A program made the position numbers and the translations under genes. Positions 1-10,900 of a stretch of DNA of 64,000 bases are shown piece after piece (position 1 is the stretch's first letter; each line of letters opens with the position of its first letter). The DNA is taken from NCBI GenBank assembly GCA_022315425.1, contig JAIUPT010000041.1, forward strand, positions 1,736,001 through 1,800,000, written 5' to 3'. Source of the DNA: Pseudevernia furfuracea. Taxonomy: Eukaryota; Ascomycota; Lecanoromycetes; Lecanorales; Parmeliaceae. The notes below the pieces were generated by a model that was not told where the DNA came from, did not search any database, and was given only the letters and a program-made list of their open reading frames with translations.

Positions 1-3000
1 GCTTTAAGAAACGAGTGACATAGACTGCTTGTCTCAGGCGAAGAATATCGACGATACGATTCCTTTTGACGATCATGTCTAAATAATAGACGTAAGGTCC
101 CAAGTCGAACATGTGAAACTTGTTATTGAGAATCTCTTTGATGCGCTGAATGTCGATTTTACTAAGGTCGATAATTAATATATTATTCATATAGAGAGCT
201 ACAATAATACTCTTCTTGACGTTTATAAAGACACTCTCGTTCGATTCGATGAATATTAATTCGAATTTCTTTATATACTTCGAGAAGTACTAATATCAAA
301 TTCTAAAGAATTACTTGAGTTCATAGAGAATCTTATTTAGCTTACAAACTTTAATGTCGTCCTTGCTGAAATCATCGAACTGTCGCATATAAATCGTCTC
401 TTAAACGTTATCGTAGAGAAAGACGATTTTAACGTTTATTTGTTTTACGTCTTAGTTTAAAATCGCTGTCAGGGCAAAGATCGTCTTATAATTCATAAAC
501 TTAATCACTGAGACGAACGTGTTATAATAGTCACGATTCTTCTGCTGTTCGAATGCTCGAATCACTTAACGAGTCTTATAACGAGTGACTTTCTTAGCGA
601 GATCTCGCTTCACGATGTAGATTCAACGACCTCTCAGAATATAAGTATCTAAAGACGTCTGAATCAGATATCAAGTATTGTTGTTTATGAGAGATTTGTA
701 TTCGTCTTGCATGGCGAGCTCTCAGTGTATGCGAGAGAGTTGATTAAAAATAATCTATTGATAGGTCGTCGACTCGAAAATATTCGACTTATTAACATGA
801 TTCGTTAATAACGCAAAGGTCGCGAATATTCTCGAGAGAGAGTCAGGTGATAGATCTCGTAGATTCGAAATCGTAGTGTCAAAATAATCAAGAAGTACTC
901 TTTGAATCGCACTTAACTCGAGATCTTCGCGAATTATTTCGACGATAGTGAGAGAACGAGTTATTCTTCCGACAGCTAATAATGCAGTAATTAACCGAGA
1001 GACTCGCGCGAACGCGGCCGATGATACGACTCGTACGGGGGACGAGGGCTTTAATGTAGGCGTCTGCTTTTCAGCTAATTATGAGAAATTTGATCTTGAT
1101 CTATTTATTGCAGATACAGATGCAGTCGTTGAGAGCTTTATAACAAGAATAATATCTTTCGAAATATTAGTAATACGCTATTCATTAAGTGTCTTCTCTA
1201 TAGCGAATGCTAATACATAAAGACGTTATCGCTTAATCGGGGACTCATAAACGTTCGTCTTTTCTTCGAGATTCACAATTAAGAAACGCTTCTTAACGAA
1301 GTGAACATTATTGATTCGAATAATCTTCTTCTTAATGAGGTTATATAGACGAAAAATGAACTCCCCTTCATATCTCAGAAGGACACACTTTTCGCTTTTA
1401 TTTACGAGTTTCTTTTAAATACGCTTTAACGCATAGACGATGAAATCAATCGTTCGCAGATAAGATAAAATGAGCTTTCGATGATGAAAAGTCTCAAATA
1501 ACGTTATAATGATTCGAACGTTGAAGAATCACAACATCAAATAATTAATAATGATCACGATTTCGAATTAGAAAGACTTGTTGAGCTGAGAACTTAGTAG
1601 TATAGAATACATCTTATATAACAAGATCTGCTCAAAACGTTCGATCGCTTCGTTTATTTCGAGGTTCTCAGATATAGTGAGCTCCTATCTAATTTCGCAC
1701 TAAAGAAGATAATTTAAGAAGATCTTAAACATATACTCTCTCTCATTGTCGAGACGAATACGACAAATCTTATAGTCTCGTGACTCTAGAAAGACTTTAA
1801 AACGTAAGAACATAACAAACGTTTCACTCTTATGACGAATATAATACACTTTAAAGTAGGAGATGAAATCATCTCTGAATATCACAAAGTATTTATAGTT
1901 ATTGAATTTAGTAGGAAATAGAGACTCTACGAGATCACTATAAACAAATTCGTTAGATTGCGTTTCTAACTCTATGAGATTATCATAAGAAACAGTCTTC
2001 TGACGTTTTATGATATAGTATTCACAGATATACTTCTTCGCAATGTTCTTGATGAAGTTCATCTCAACGATTATATTTAAGAGCTTGTTTAGATTGTTTT
2101 AACTCAAATAACTTATACGAGCATATCAGAGTTGATGAATAAGATTCGAAAGCACACTATAGACGATTAGAGCACTGTTTCGACTCTATTAGAGATTCAA
2201 ATAGAAGAGATCACGATTACGAGTATCGATAAGCTTTAAATCGTTCTTGATAAGAGTGTATTTTGTCTTATGAAAGAAGACAGCGATGTTAGAGTTTAGA
2301 AGTTTATCGATCGAGAGAAGATTGACGCTCATATCGAGCATATATAAGACATTTCGTAGAGTGACTGTCATATACTCTCTTCTAATCACACAGTCGAGAC
2401 TAGTAATGTTACAGTCTTGAAACTGTACTTCGCTTTCCTCGATGCCCTTGATCGATCGAGAGTAGATCTTTTCATAAATGATGAACATCGAACGATTCGC
2501 GAAAGAATGGCGAGAGCAGTCTGAATCTACGACGACTCGAATAAGAAGATTCACGAAATTCGCAGTCATGAGACTATATTCTAGAGCTTTCGTGACGATT
2601 AGATTAATGACTTGATCATCAGCCGCATCGAGAATATTGAAGTCGTTCGAGTTAATATTCGAATAGTACATAATCAAGTTTAGTTCCTTCAGAAAGACAT
2701 AATTGATATTGAAATAATCGTTCTTCTCTGAAGCAAAGACATTAAAAGACGTCTCTTCGATACGCTTACGCTTATTGCTTAAGAGTTTATTCTCGAAGTC
2801 GAAGACCTTTATCTTCTTCTTCTTTTTCTCTTTCGTTATGAATTTCTCAGACTTGAAATAAGAAAACTTGATTCAACATTTAACAGAGAGATATCTGAAT
2901 TTGCGATCAGCTGTCTTACACGAAGAACAGATCTCACGATTAATGTTAGAGTCGTCGAGATTGTTAAAAGCAGCTTGTTTGTCTTTGCTCTTATCGTTAC

Positions 3001-4280
3001 GAACGATATATATAATTAATTCTTCTTCTTTGAAGGAGATTCTAACTTCTTCGTTTACGACGATCACGACAATCTCTTAAAACTTGACGAACTTGTCTTC
3101 AAAAAGATCATGATTTTAAGTGTAACTTGACTCGAACATATCGTAAGAGTCATCAAGTCTCATAAGGAAAATTAGAATTCGTAGAGACTTCGAAATGACG
3201 AGAGATTTATAAAGGCTAATAATGTCGAAGGTGATCTTGCGAAAGTTCTTTTCGTATTAACGAACTCTCTCTTCTTTAAGAGTGAGATCGAATATTCGAC
3301 GCATTAGTTCTCTGTAGAGACTCGTGTTCTTAGATTAATAATTCTTGATTAGAACATCGAGCATAATCTAAGAGTCTTTATCGTCGAATTCGACTTCGAC
3401 GAGTTCGCGATCGTTATCTTCAAAACGATAAAAGATAACGATATAGACTCTATGACTAATGATCGCATTAAAGAAAATAAGGTTGTTAAGCATCAATCAA
3501 TTGTTGATATTCTGCTTTCATCGACGATATTCCAGATTGAACTTCAAAATGATAATAAAGTTTAGAAGAAAAGCGCTTCTCTCTTCGAGAAGGTTAGTCG
3601 CTGAAACTACTAAGACCAATATGTTTCTTGCGACGCCTTATGCGCTTGATTCTCCGTCGATTATGAATGTTAAGAATTGCTGAGAAGGTTTCTGAGGGCG
3701 ACACGTACGATATGAATAATAACGACGATAATGCTCAAACGAAAGACTTAGCTTGAGAGACAACTGAGACGAGAGAGACGATAAGGGATGAAGATCTTAA
3801 AGTCGAAGAAGTCGAAGTCGAAGAAGTGAGATTCAGAGAGCTTTTGACACGAAGATCGAATAACTCAGTGTTATTTGAAACACTAAGAGTGTCTTCGCTG
3901 ACTTCGAATTAAAAGTCAACACTATTAACGTTCGCGAAAGTAGTGAGAGTGAAATAGATGCTCTAATCTTCGTCAGAGTTCTCGAGAGTCTTATCGATAT
4001 CTAACAACTTTTGCTGTTAATCTTCGAGTTCTTATACAAGAAATAAGAAGTGCTTATACTTAAATCTTCGATAGATACGAGCGATATTGTTGAGATAAAA
4101 GATACTTAGAAATAAGAAAGATTTAAATTGATCTAATTTTCGCTGAGACTGTATCAAAGATAATTACTAAAGACGTGCAAATCTTCGAAGAGAAATAACG
4201 TTTTTCTTATACTGAGTCTTCGATAGAAACTCGAATTTAAAATAGTCGCTTCGATGACTACCGTCGTGAAATGAAGTCAT
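1..4280 (-). pseudogene. Copia gag-pol remnant of E1
   Basis: The gag ATG matching the other copies is at 4280-4278 (minus). Downstream the broken reading frames show, in order, a gag zinc-knuckle remnant (CSSC ... C, about 2880-2930, with the expected His apparently changed), an aspartic protease remnant (VVDSDCSRH, about 2500-2530), a pre-integrase tail ending NRDLFYLNL (to 2189), part of the integrase core (1700-2062) and the reverse transcriptase N-terminal half (below about 1260). The longest uninterrupted stretch is 162 codons (2189-2677). No functional polyprotein is possible. The plus-strand open frames in this interval are antisense shadows. Confidence 0.85.
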
Positions 4281-4901
4281 ATTCGATAATAGAATAAAGT
4301 CGAATGACGATAAAGAGAATTCGATGACTGAGCCCTAGCTCTCTTCTTTAGAGAACTTATAAGGTCGAAAGATCTATCTTAATAAGAAATCCTTGTTGTT
4401 TTAACTCTCAATAGGCGTATACGCGCTCTGAGTGAAGATTTGTCGATAACTAATCAACTCTAAAGTGTGATCAGATGATTTGATACTAAAGTTCAGCCTC
4501 TTGAGTCGTTATAATTGATTAGATTCATATAAACGCTTTATTAACGTTGAAGCGATATAAATCGCGAGAGAAATGTTCTCGTTGAGCGTGTTTAACGTGT
4601 CTCACGCAGAGAAGCTGATAATGTTTCAGAGACCTTAGTGAAATTCGATCGCACGGTCGTATAACGAGTTCGACGTTCGGCGTTCGATTAGATTCGATAT
4701 GTCGCGAATCGATTTGCGATAGGGCTCCCAGCCTCTCGAATTTCAAAGACGATCATTTTGTAGAGGGCAATGCCCACCTTAAGAAGATTAAAAAACAGAG
4801 TCTTATAGCTGTCGCGGCGTTTATTGCGATGAACTCGTGATACTTAGAGATCACTGTGGCTCTGATAGACATAAGATATAAGTGAAACAGTCGCCGAGCA
4901 A

Positions 4902-4917
4902 GCCCGGGCTCATAACC
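4902..4917 (-). other. Primer-binding site, half-tRNA(iMet) type
   Basis: Directly inside the LTR the minus strand reads GGTTATGAGCCCGGGC. The first 12 bases are the reverse complement of the anticodon arm of initiator tRNA-Met (GGGCTCATAACC), not of a tRNA 3' end. Drosophila copia and yeast Ty5 are known to prime from an internal half of this tRNA. Confidence 0.8.
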
Positions 4918-5039
4918 TGTCAAAAATAGGTGATAGAACACTTAGTTGTTAACTATAGAATGCTACGAGAGTAAAGAGCGACTATGAGGATGCGCCTTAG
5001 CGCATCACGTGACCATGTCACGTGACCCGAATTTTGACA
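4918..5039 (-). repeat. 5' LTR of family 1 copy E1 (122 bp)
   Basis: On the minus strand it begins TGTCAAAATTCGGG and ends TTTTTGACA, with the short terminal inversion TGTCAA/TTGACA usual for LTRs. It is the two-E-box version (two TCACGTGA palindromes) and has the GATGCGC-TAAG-GCGCATC hairpin found in all full copies. Confidence 0.9.
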
Positions 5040-5988
5040 CATATAACTATTATATGATGATCTCATAACGATATATAGTTATATAACCGAGATATAATAG
5101 TTCTACCCTCGTCGTTGATTAGTTATATTCTCGTTATATATAACAAAATTCTTGTAAATAGTTGCGTAACGGTTATATAACGATTATATAACGGTTATAT
5201 TAATTTAAAGTCTTCTTCGTTATTTAGGAAGGTGCTATACTTGAAAAAAAATTCTAAGTCTCGCAATTATTCACAGCAGTCACAGCAGTCATGCAGTCAT
5301 TGCAGCCATGACAGTCACTGCAGTCATGCAGTTATGCAGTTATGCAGCCATGCAGCCATATCGCCATGAAGACATGAAGACATGGAGACATCTCAGTCGT
5401 TGCAGTCATGTCGTCATGCAGTCAATGCAGCCATTGCAGTCATTGCAGTCATTGTAGCCATTGCAGTCACTGCAGTCATGTCGCCATGCCGCCATGCAGT
5501 TATTGCAGCCATTGCAGTCACTGCAGTTATTGCAGCCATTGCAGTCACTGCAGTCACTGCAGCCATGCAGCCATGCAGCCATGCAGTCATGGAGACATGG
5601 AGACATCTCAGTCACTGCAGCCATGTCGTTATGCAGCCATTGCAGCCATGCGCAGTCACGAAGATCTCTTAGTCACTGTATTCTCATATTCTTGAAAATT
5701 AAGAAATAGAAATTGGCTAGAAATTGACTAGAAATCGACTGAATTTAGAACCACTTTATATTCGTTGTACACCCGACTCAAAATCGAACTCACAACTTCA
5801 TGACAACTTCACGACAACTTCACTAAACCTGATTTGATTGTAGGGAAGGTCTTTCGAGCTATATGATCGTTGTCGTTTAGTTGTAAAACCAGCTCAAGCT
5901 GGTCGCAGAACTAGTCGCACGACCAATTAAGAACTAATTCGTAATCGTCTCATAACCGTCTTAAAACCTATAAGGTTGGCAGGACATT
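5040..5988 (+). repeat. Left arm of a long inverted repeat (R1)
   Basis: This segment matches the reverse complement of 36254-37160. Shared landmarks, outside to inside, are a near-palindromic end (atataacta ... tatatgatg), a block of ttatataac repeats, a CAG/CAT minisatellite, a run of cgactgaatttag-like sequence, the near-palindrome accagctcaagctggt, and cctataaggttg at the inner end. The inner boundaries read ggacatta (left) and ggacagta (right). With the nested 29-kb family 2 insertion removed, the arms would be about 1.3 kb apart, so the pair could be the terminal inverted repeats of a non-autonomous DNA element. No transposase is visible. The outer flank is overwritten by the LTR of E1. 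Confidence 0.75.
5270..5672 (+). repeat. CAG/CAT minisatellite in left R1 arm
   Basis: Tandem array of 8-9 bp units of the form cagYcat(tg), such as cagtcattg and cagccatg, with interspersed gagacatg and tcgccat variants. It is open in several frames on both strands because the unit has no stop codon, giving Ser-His-Cys, Gln-Ser-Leu or Ala-Val-Ile repeats. This is repeat DNA, not a gene. A homologous array lies at 36560-36945 in the opposite orientation. Confidence 0.85.
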
Positions 5989-6705
5989 ACGAGCGATAGC
6001 TGTGATAATATCTATTTATTCGAATCGTAAATAGTGTTAATGAATATACTCGATAATAAGATTTATCTCGTGCGAGATTTCACGTAGATATGATCGATTA
6101 ATTACTTTAATGAAGACGTAGATTTAAAAAGCAATACGTATAATAAAACTATCGAGTGAAGATAATATAGTTATAATAACGACTTAAAGAATATCTATAA
6201 AAAGCTTCAAAGTCAAGATAACGAGAAAGTCTTGTTTATAAAAGATTATAACAATTAACAAATAACGACGTTAATTAAATAAGTCGTCTAATAATTAAAA
6301 GAAAGAAGAAAGATAGCGAAAACAAAGTAAAGCAAATAATAAAGATACTTTTAATATTAACAATTCAATTAATAATAAAGCTATATTAGTGTTACTATCA
6401 TATTATTATAATATAGACTCTGAATAGTAATAAGATAAAAGATGTTCATTAACTATGAAAAGAATAAAGACTTAAGTATATAATCGCTAGTCTCGCTAGT
6501 CGCTCTAGGGTAAGTGTAGTCTAGCTTCTCCAGTTCTTTCTCAAGGGAAGACGCCCCTAAGACCTTCTGTCAAAGGCTTTCTATCGTAACAAATATATAT
6601 AATATAATGCGATTCTCGATATGTGTCTCGAGTTCGTTAACATCACGCTTCGATCATGTTAACGTTATTTTTAGACGAATCTCTCGTTACTTGATTTGAT
6701 CTTCT
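5989..6705. other. AT-rich spacer inside the R1 unit, no gene seen
   Basis: Inner sequence between the left R1 arm and the family 2 Copia insertion. It continues at 35673-36253 on the far side of that insertion. Most is AT-rich with no open frame. About 6480-6590 is less mutated (ctagtctcgctagtcgctc, caagggaagacgcccctaag). No coding or RNA gene is recognisable. Confidence 0.5.
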
Positions 6706-6837
6706 TGTCAAAATTCTAGCCGAGGTGACTTTTCACGATATCAACCCGGCGTTCAGACTTGGTGGATTTTGTATATAGCGATCTACTATACTAGTTACAC
6801 AACTCAATCAGGTGTTTCACATACCTATTTTTTAACA
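6706..6837 (+). repeat. 5' LTR of family 2 Copia (132 bp)
   Basis: Begins TGTCAAAATTCTAG and ends TTTTTTAACA. It nearly matches 35541-35672, from which it differs mainly by C/T and G/A transitions. It is followed at 6838 by gattatgagttcg, a mutated form of the same initiator-tRNA-Met primer-binding site seen in family 1 (GGTTATGAGCCC). Confidence 0.9.
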
Positions 6838-6951
6838 GATTATGAGTTCGAATCGCAGAATATTCTTTCAGTAGTACTACGTTCAACTTCAGAGTCGTCT
6901 ACTAACTTATTTAGAGTGTTTCAATTGAACTGAAAACCTCAGCAAACAAAA
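6838..6951 (+). other. Family 2 primer-binding site and start of leader
   Basis: Short piece of the family 2 leader before the nested insertion. The last five bases (6947-6951, caaaa) are the target-site duplication repeated at 29514-29518. The leader resumes there. Confidence 0.8.
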
Positions 6952-7073
6952 TGTCAAAATTCGGGTCACGTGACATGGTCACGTGATGCGCTAAGGCGCA
7001 TCCTCATAGTCGCTCTTTACTCTCGTAGCATTCTATAGTTAACAACTAAGTGTCCTACCACCTATTCTTGACA
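6952..7073 (+). repeat. 5' LTR of family 1 copy A (122 bp)
   Basis: Starts TGTCAAAATTCGGG and ends CTATTCTTGACA. Carries two TCACGTGA palindromes and the GATGCGC/GCGCATC hairpin. Confidence 0.9.
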
Positions 7074-7089
7074 GGTTATGAGCCCGGGC
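7074..7089 (+). other. Primer-binding site of copy A
   Basis: GGTTATGAGCCCGGGC directly after the LTR. Twelve bases are complementary to the initiator tRNA-Met anticodon arm. The next bases form a small hairpin (CCGGGC-TT-GCCCGG). Confidence 0.8.
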
Positions 7090-7537
7090 TTGCCCGGCGA
7101 CTGTTTCACTTATACCCTATGCCTACCAGAGCCACAGTGACCTCTAAGCATCACGAGTTCATCGCAATGAACGCCGCGACAGCTATAAGACTCTGTTTTT
7201 CAATCTTCTTGAGATGAGCATTGCCCTCTACAAAATAATCGTCTTTGAAATTCGAGGGGCTGAGAGTCCTACCGAAATCGACCCTCGGTATATCGAATCT
7301 AATCGAACGTCGAACGTCGAACTCGTCATACGATCGTGCGATCGAATTCCACTAAGGTCTCTGAAACATTGTCAGCTTCCCTGCGTGAGACACGCTAAAC
7401 ACGTCTAACGAGAATATTCCCCTCGCGATGTACACCGCTTCAGCGTTAATAAAGCGTTTACATGAATCGAATCAATTGTGACGACCCAAGAGGCTGAACT
7501 TCAACATCAAATCGTCTAATCACACTTCAGAGTTGAT

Positions 7538-7903
7538 CAGTCATCAACAAACCTCTACTCAGAGCGCGTATACGTCTATTAAGGATCAAAACAATAAGAA
7601 TTTCTTATTGAGATAGATCTTTTGACTTCACAAGTTCTCTGAAGAAGAGAGCTGAAGCTCAGTCATCGACAAACCTTCACTCAAAGCGCGTATACGTCTA
7701 TTGAGGGTCAAAACAACAAGGATTTCTTGTTGAGATAGATCTTTCGACCTCACAAGTTCTCTGAAGAAGAGAGCTGAGGCTCAGTCATCGACAAATCTTC
7801 ACTTAGAGCGCGTATACGTCTATTGAAGATCAAAAAAATAAGGATTTCTTGTTGAGATAGACCTTTCGACCCCACAAGTTCTCTAAAGAAGAGAGCTGAA
7901 ACC
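7538..7903 (+). repeat. Three tandem 122-bp units in the leader of copy A
   Basis: The landmark gcgcgtatacg recurs at 7564, 7686 and 7808, an exact 122-bp period. Each unit runs from cagtcatc through agatagatctttcga to gaagagagctga. Copy B has two units, and copies C and E1 have one each, so the array expands or contracts within the family. It lies upstream of the gag ATG at 7954, in the untranslated leader. Confidence 0.9.
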
Positions 7904-7953
7904 CAGTCATCGAATTCTTTTCATCGTTATTCGACTTTATTCTATCGTCGAAT

Positions 7954-10900
7954 ATGGCTTCATCTCACGACGGTAGCCATCGAAGCGACTATTTTAAATT
8001 CGAGTTCCTATCGAAGACTCAGCATAAGAAGAACGTTATTCCCCTTCGAAAATCTGCACGTCTTTAGCAATTGTCTTCGATATAGTCTCAACGAAAATCA
8101 AATCAATTTAAATCTTTCTTGTCTCTAAGTATCTTTCATCTCAACAACATCGTTCGTATCTATCGAAGATTCAAGCATAAGCACTTCTTATTTCTCGTGT
8201 AAGAACTCGAAGATTAACAACAAAAGTTATTAGATATCGATAAGATTCTCGAGAACTCTGACGAAGATCAGAGTATCTATTTCACTCTTATTACTTTCGC
8301 GAACGTTAATAGTGTCGACTTTCAATTCGAAGTCAACGAAGATATTCTTAGTGCTTCAAGTGACACTAAGTTATTCGATCTTCGTGTCAAAAGTTCTCTG
8401 AATCTCACTTCTTCGACTTCGACTTCTTCGACTTCAAGATCTTCGTTCTCTATCGTCTTAGTCATCTCTCAAGCTGAGTCTTTCGTTTAAACATCATCGT
8501 CGTTATTATTCACATCGTACGTGTCGCTCTTAGAAACCTTCTTAGTAATTCTTAGCATCTATAATCGACGAAGAATCAAGCGCATAAGACGTCGTAAGAA
8601 ACATGTTAGCTCTAACAGCTTCAGCGACTGACCCTCTCGAAGAGAGAAGCGCTTTTCTTCTAAACTTCATTATTATTTTAAAGTTCAATCTAAAATATCG
8701 TCGATGAAAACAGAATATCAACAATTAATTAATGCTTAACAATCTTGTTCTCTTTAATACGATCATTAGTTATAGAGTCTATATCGCTATCTTTTATTAT
8801 TTCGAAGATAGCGAACGCGAACTCGTCGAAGTCGAATTCGACGATAAAGATTCTCAGATTATGCTCGATGTTCTAATCAAGAACTATTAATCTAAAAACA
8901 CGAATCTTTATAAAAAATTAATACGTCGAATATTCGATCTCACTCTTAAAGAAGAAGGAGTTCGTCAATATAAAAAGAACTTTCGCAAGATCATCTTCGA
9001 CATTATCAGCCTTCATAAATCCCTCGTCATTTCGAAGTCTCTGCGAATTCTAATTTTCCTTATAAGACTTAACGACTCTTACGACATGTTCGAGTCAAGT
9101 TATATTCAAAATCATAATCTCTTTAAGAATGAGTTGGTTAAGTTTTAAGAGGTTATCGTGATCGTCGTGAACGAAGAAGTTAGAATCTCCTTCAAAGAAG
9201 GAGAACTGATCATATATATCGCTTACAACGATAAGGGCAAAGATAAACAAGCTACTTTCAACAATCTCGGCGACTTTAATATCAATCGTGAGACCTGTTT
9301 TTCGTGTAAGACAGCTAATCGCAAATTCAGATATCTCTTTATCAAATATTAAATCAAGTTCTCTTATCTCAAGTCTAAGAAATTTATAACGAAAGAAAAA
9401 AAGAAGAAGAAGATAAAGATCTTCGACTTTAAGAATAAACTCTTAAATAACAAGCGTAAGCGCATCGAAGAGACGTCTTTTAATGTCTCTGCTTCAGAAG
9501 AGAACGATTATCTCAATGTCAATTATATCTTTTTAAAGAAACTAAACTTCATCATATATTATTCGAATATCAACTCGAACGACTTCAATATTCTCGATGC
9601 GACTGATGATCAAGTCATTAATCTGATCGTCACGAAAGCTCTCGAACATAGTCTCATAACTGCGAATTTCGTGAATCTCCTCACTCGAGTCGTCGTAGAT
9701 TTAGACTGCTCTCGTTATTCTTTCGCAGATCGTTCGATATTCATTATCTACGAAAAGATTTACTTTCGATCGATCAAGGGCATCGAGAGAAGCGAAATGC
9801 AGTCTCAAGACTGTGACATTATTAATCTCGACTGTGTGATCAGAGAAGAGTGTGTGACAGTCATTTTACGAAATGTCTTACATATGCTCGATATGAGCGT
9901 TAATCTTCTCTCGGTCGATAAACTCTTAAACTCCGACATCGCTATCTCCTTTCATAAGACAGAGTGTATTTTCATCAAGAACGATCTGAAGCTTATCGAT
10001 ACTCGTAATCGTGATCTCTTCTTTTTGAATCTCTGATAGAGTCGAAATAGTGCTTTGACCGCCTATAGTATGCTCTCGAATTTTATTTATTAACTCTGAC
10101 ATGCTCGCATGAGTTATTTGAATTAGAATAATTTAAATAAGCTTTCAAATATGGTCGTTGAGATGAATTTCATCAAGGACATTGCGAAGGAGTACATCTG
10201 CGAATATTATATCATGGGACGTCAGAAGACTGTCTCTTATGATAGTCTCACAGAGTCAAAAACGTAGTCTGACGAATTTGTTTATAGTGATCTCGTAGGG
10301 TCTCTATCCCCTACTGAATTCAATAACTGCAGATACTTTATAACATTTAAGAATGATTTCACCTCTTACTCTAAAGTGTACTATATTCGTCATAAGAGTG
10401 AAACGTTTATCATATTCTTACGTTTCAAAGTCTTTCTAAAGTCACGAGACTATAAGATCTATCGTATTCGCCTCGACAATGAGAAAGAATATATGTTCAA
10501 GGTCTTCTTAAATTATCTCCTTCAGTGCGAAATCAGGTAGAAGCCCACTATATCTGGGAATCTCGAAATGAACGAGACGATCGAACGTTTTGAACAGACC
10601 TTGTTATATAAGATGTATCCCATACTACTAAGTTCTCAGCTCAACAAGTCTTTCTGATCTGAAATCGTGATCATCATTAATTATTTGATGTTGCGATCCC
10701 TCAACGTTCGAATCATTACAACGTCATTTGAGACTTTTTATCATCGAAAGCTCATTTTATCTCATCTGCGAACGATTGATTTTATCGTCTATGCATTAAA
10801 GCGTATTTAAAAGAAACTCGTGAATAAAAGCGAAAAGTGTGTTCTTCTGAGATATAAAGAGGAGTTCATTTTTCGTCTATATAACCTTATCAAGAAGAAG

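Larger units (their letters stand above)
1..5039 (-). mobile_element. Ty1/Copia retrotransposon, family 1, copy E1 (partial)
   Basis: A degenerate Copia-class LTR retrotransposon reads right to left: 5' LTR at 4918-5039, primer-binding site, leader, gag, protease, integrase and the start of reverse transcriptase, running off the window at base 1. It is recognised by close similarity to the other family 1 copies (6952-13573, 13574-29513, 38834-45618) and by Copia-type gene order with integrase before reverse transcriptase. Its 3' LTR and target-site duplication lie outside the window. The 5' LTR abuts the outer end of the inverted repeat that begins at 5040. All frames are broken by stops made by C-to-T or G-to-A change. 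Confidence 0.9.

Noticed and set aside
2868..3080. Plus-strand frame of 70 codons inside copy E1
   Set aside because: Antisense of the gag zinc-knuckle region. The same antisense frame appears in copy B.
5270..5672. CRISPR-like repetition
   Set aside because: Units are 8-9 bp and contiguous, with no spacers. The organism is eukaryotic.
5382..5709. Several overlapping open frames of 72-96 codons on both strands in the CAG/CAT array
   Set aside because: They are open only because the tandem unit has no stop codon in several frames. The translations are simple Ser-His-Cys, Gln-Ser-Leu or Ala-Val-Ile repeats.
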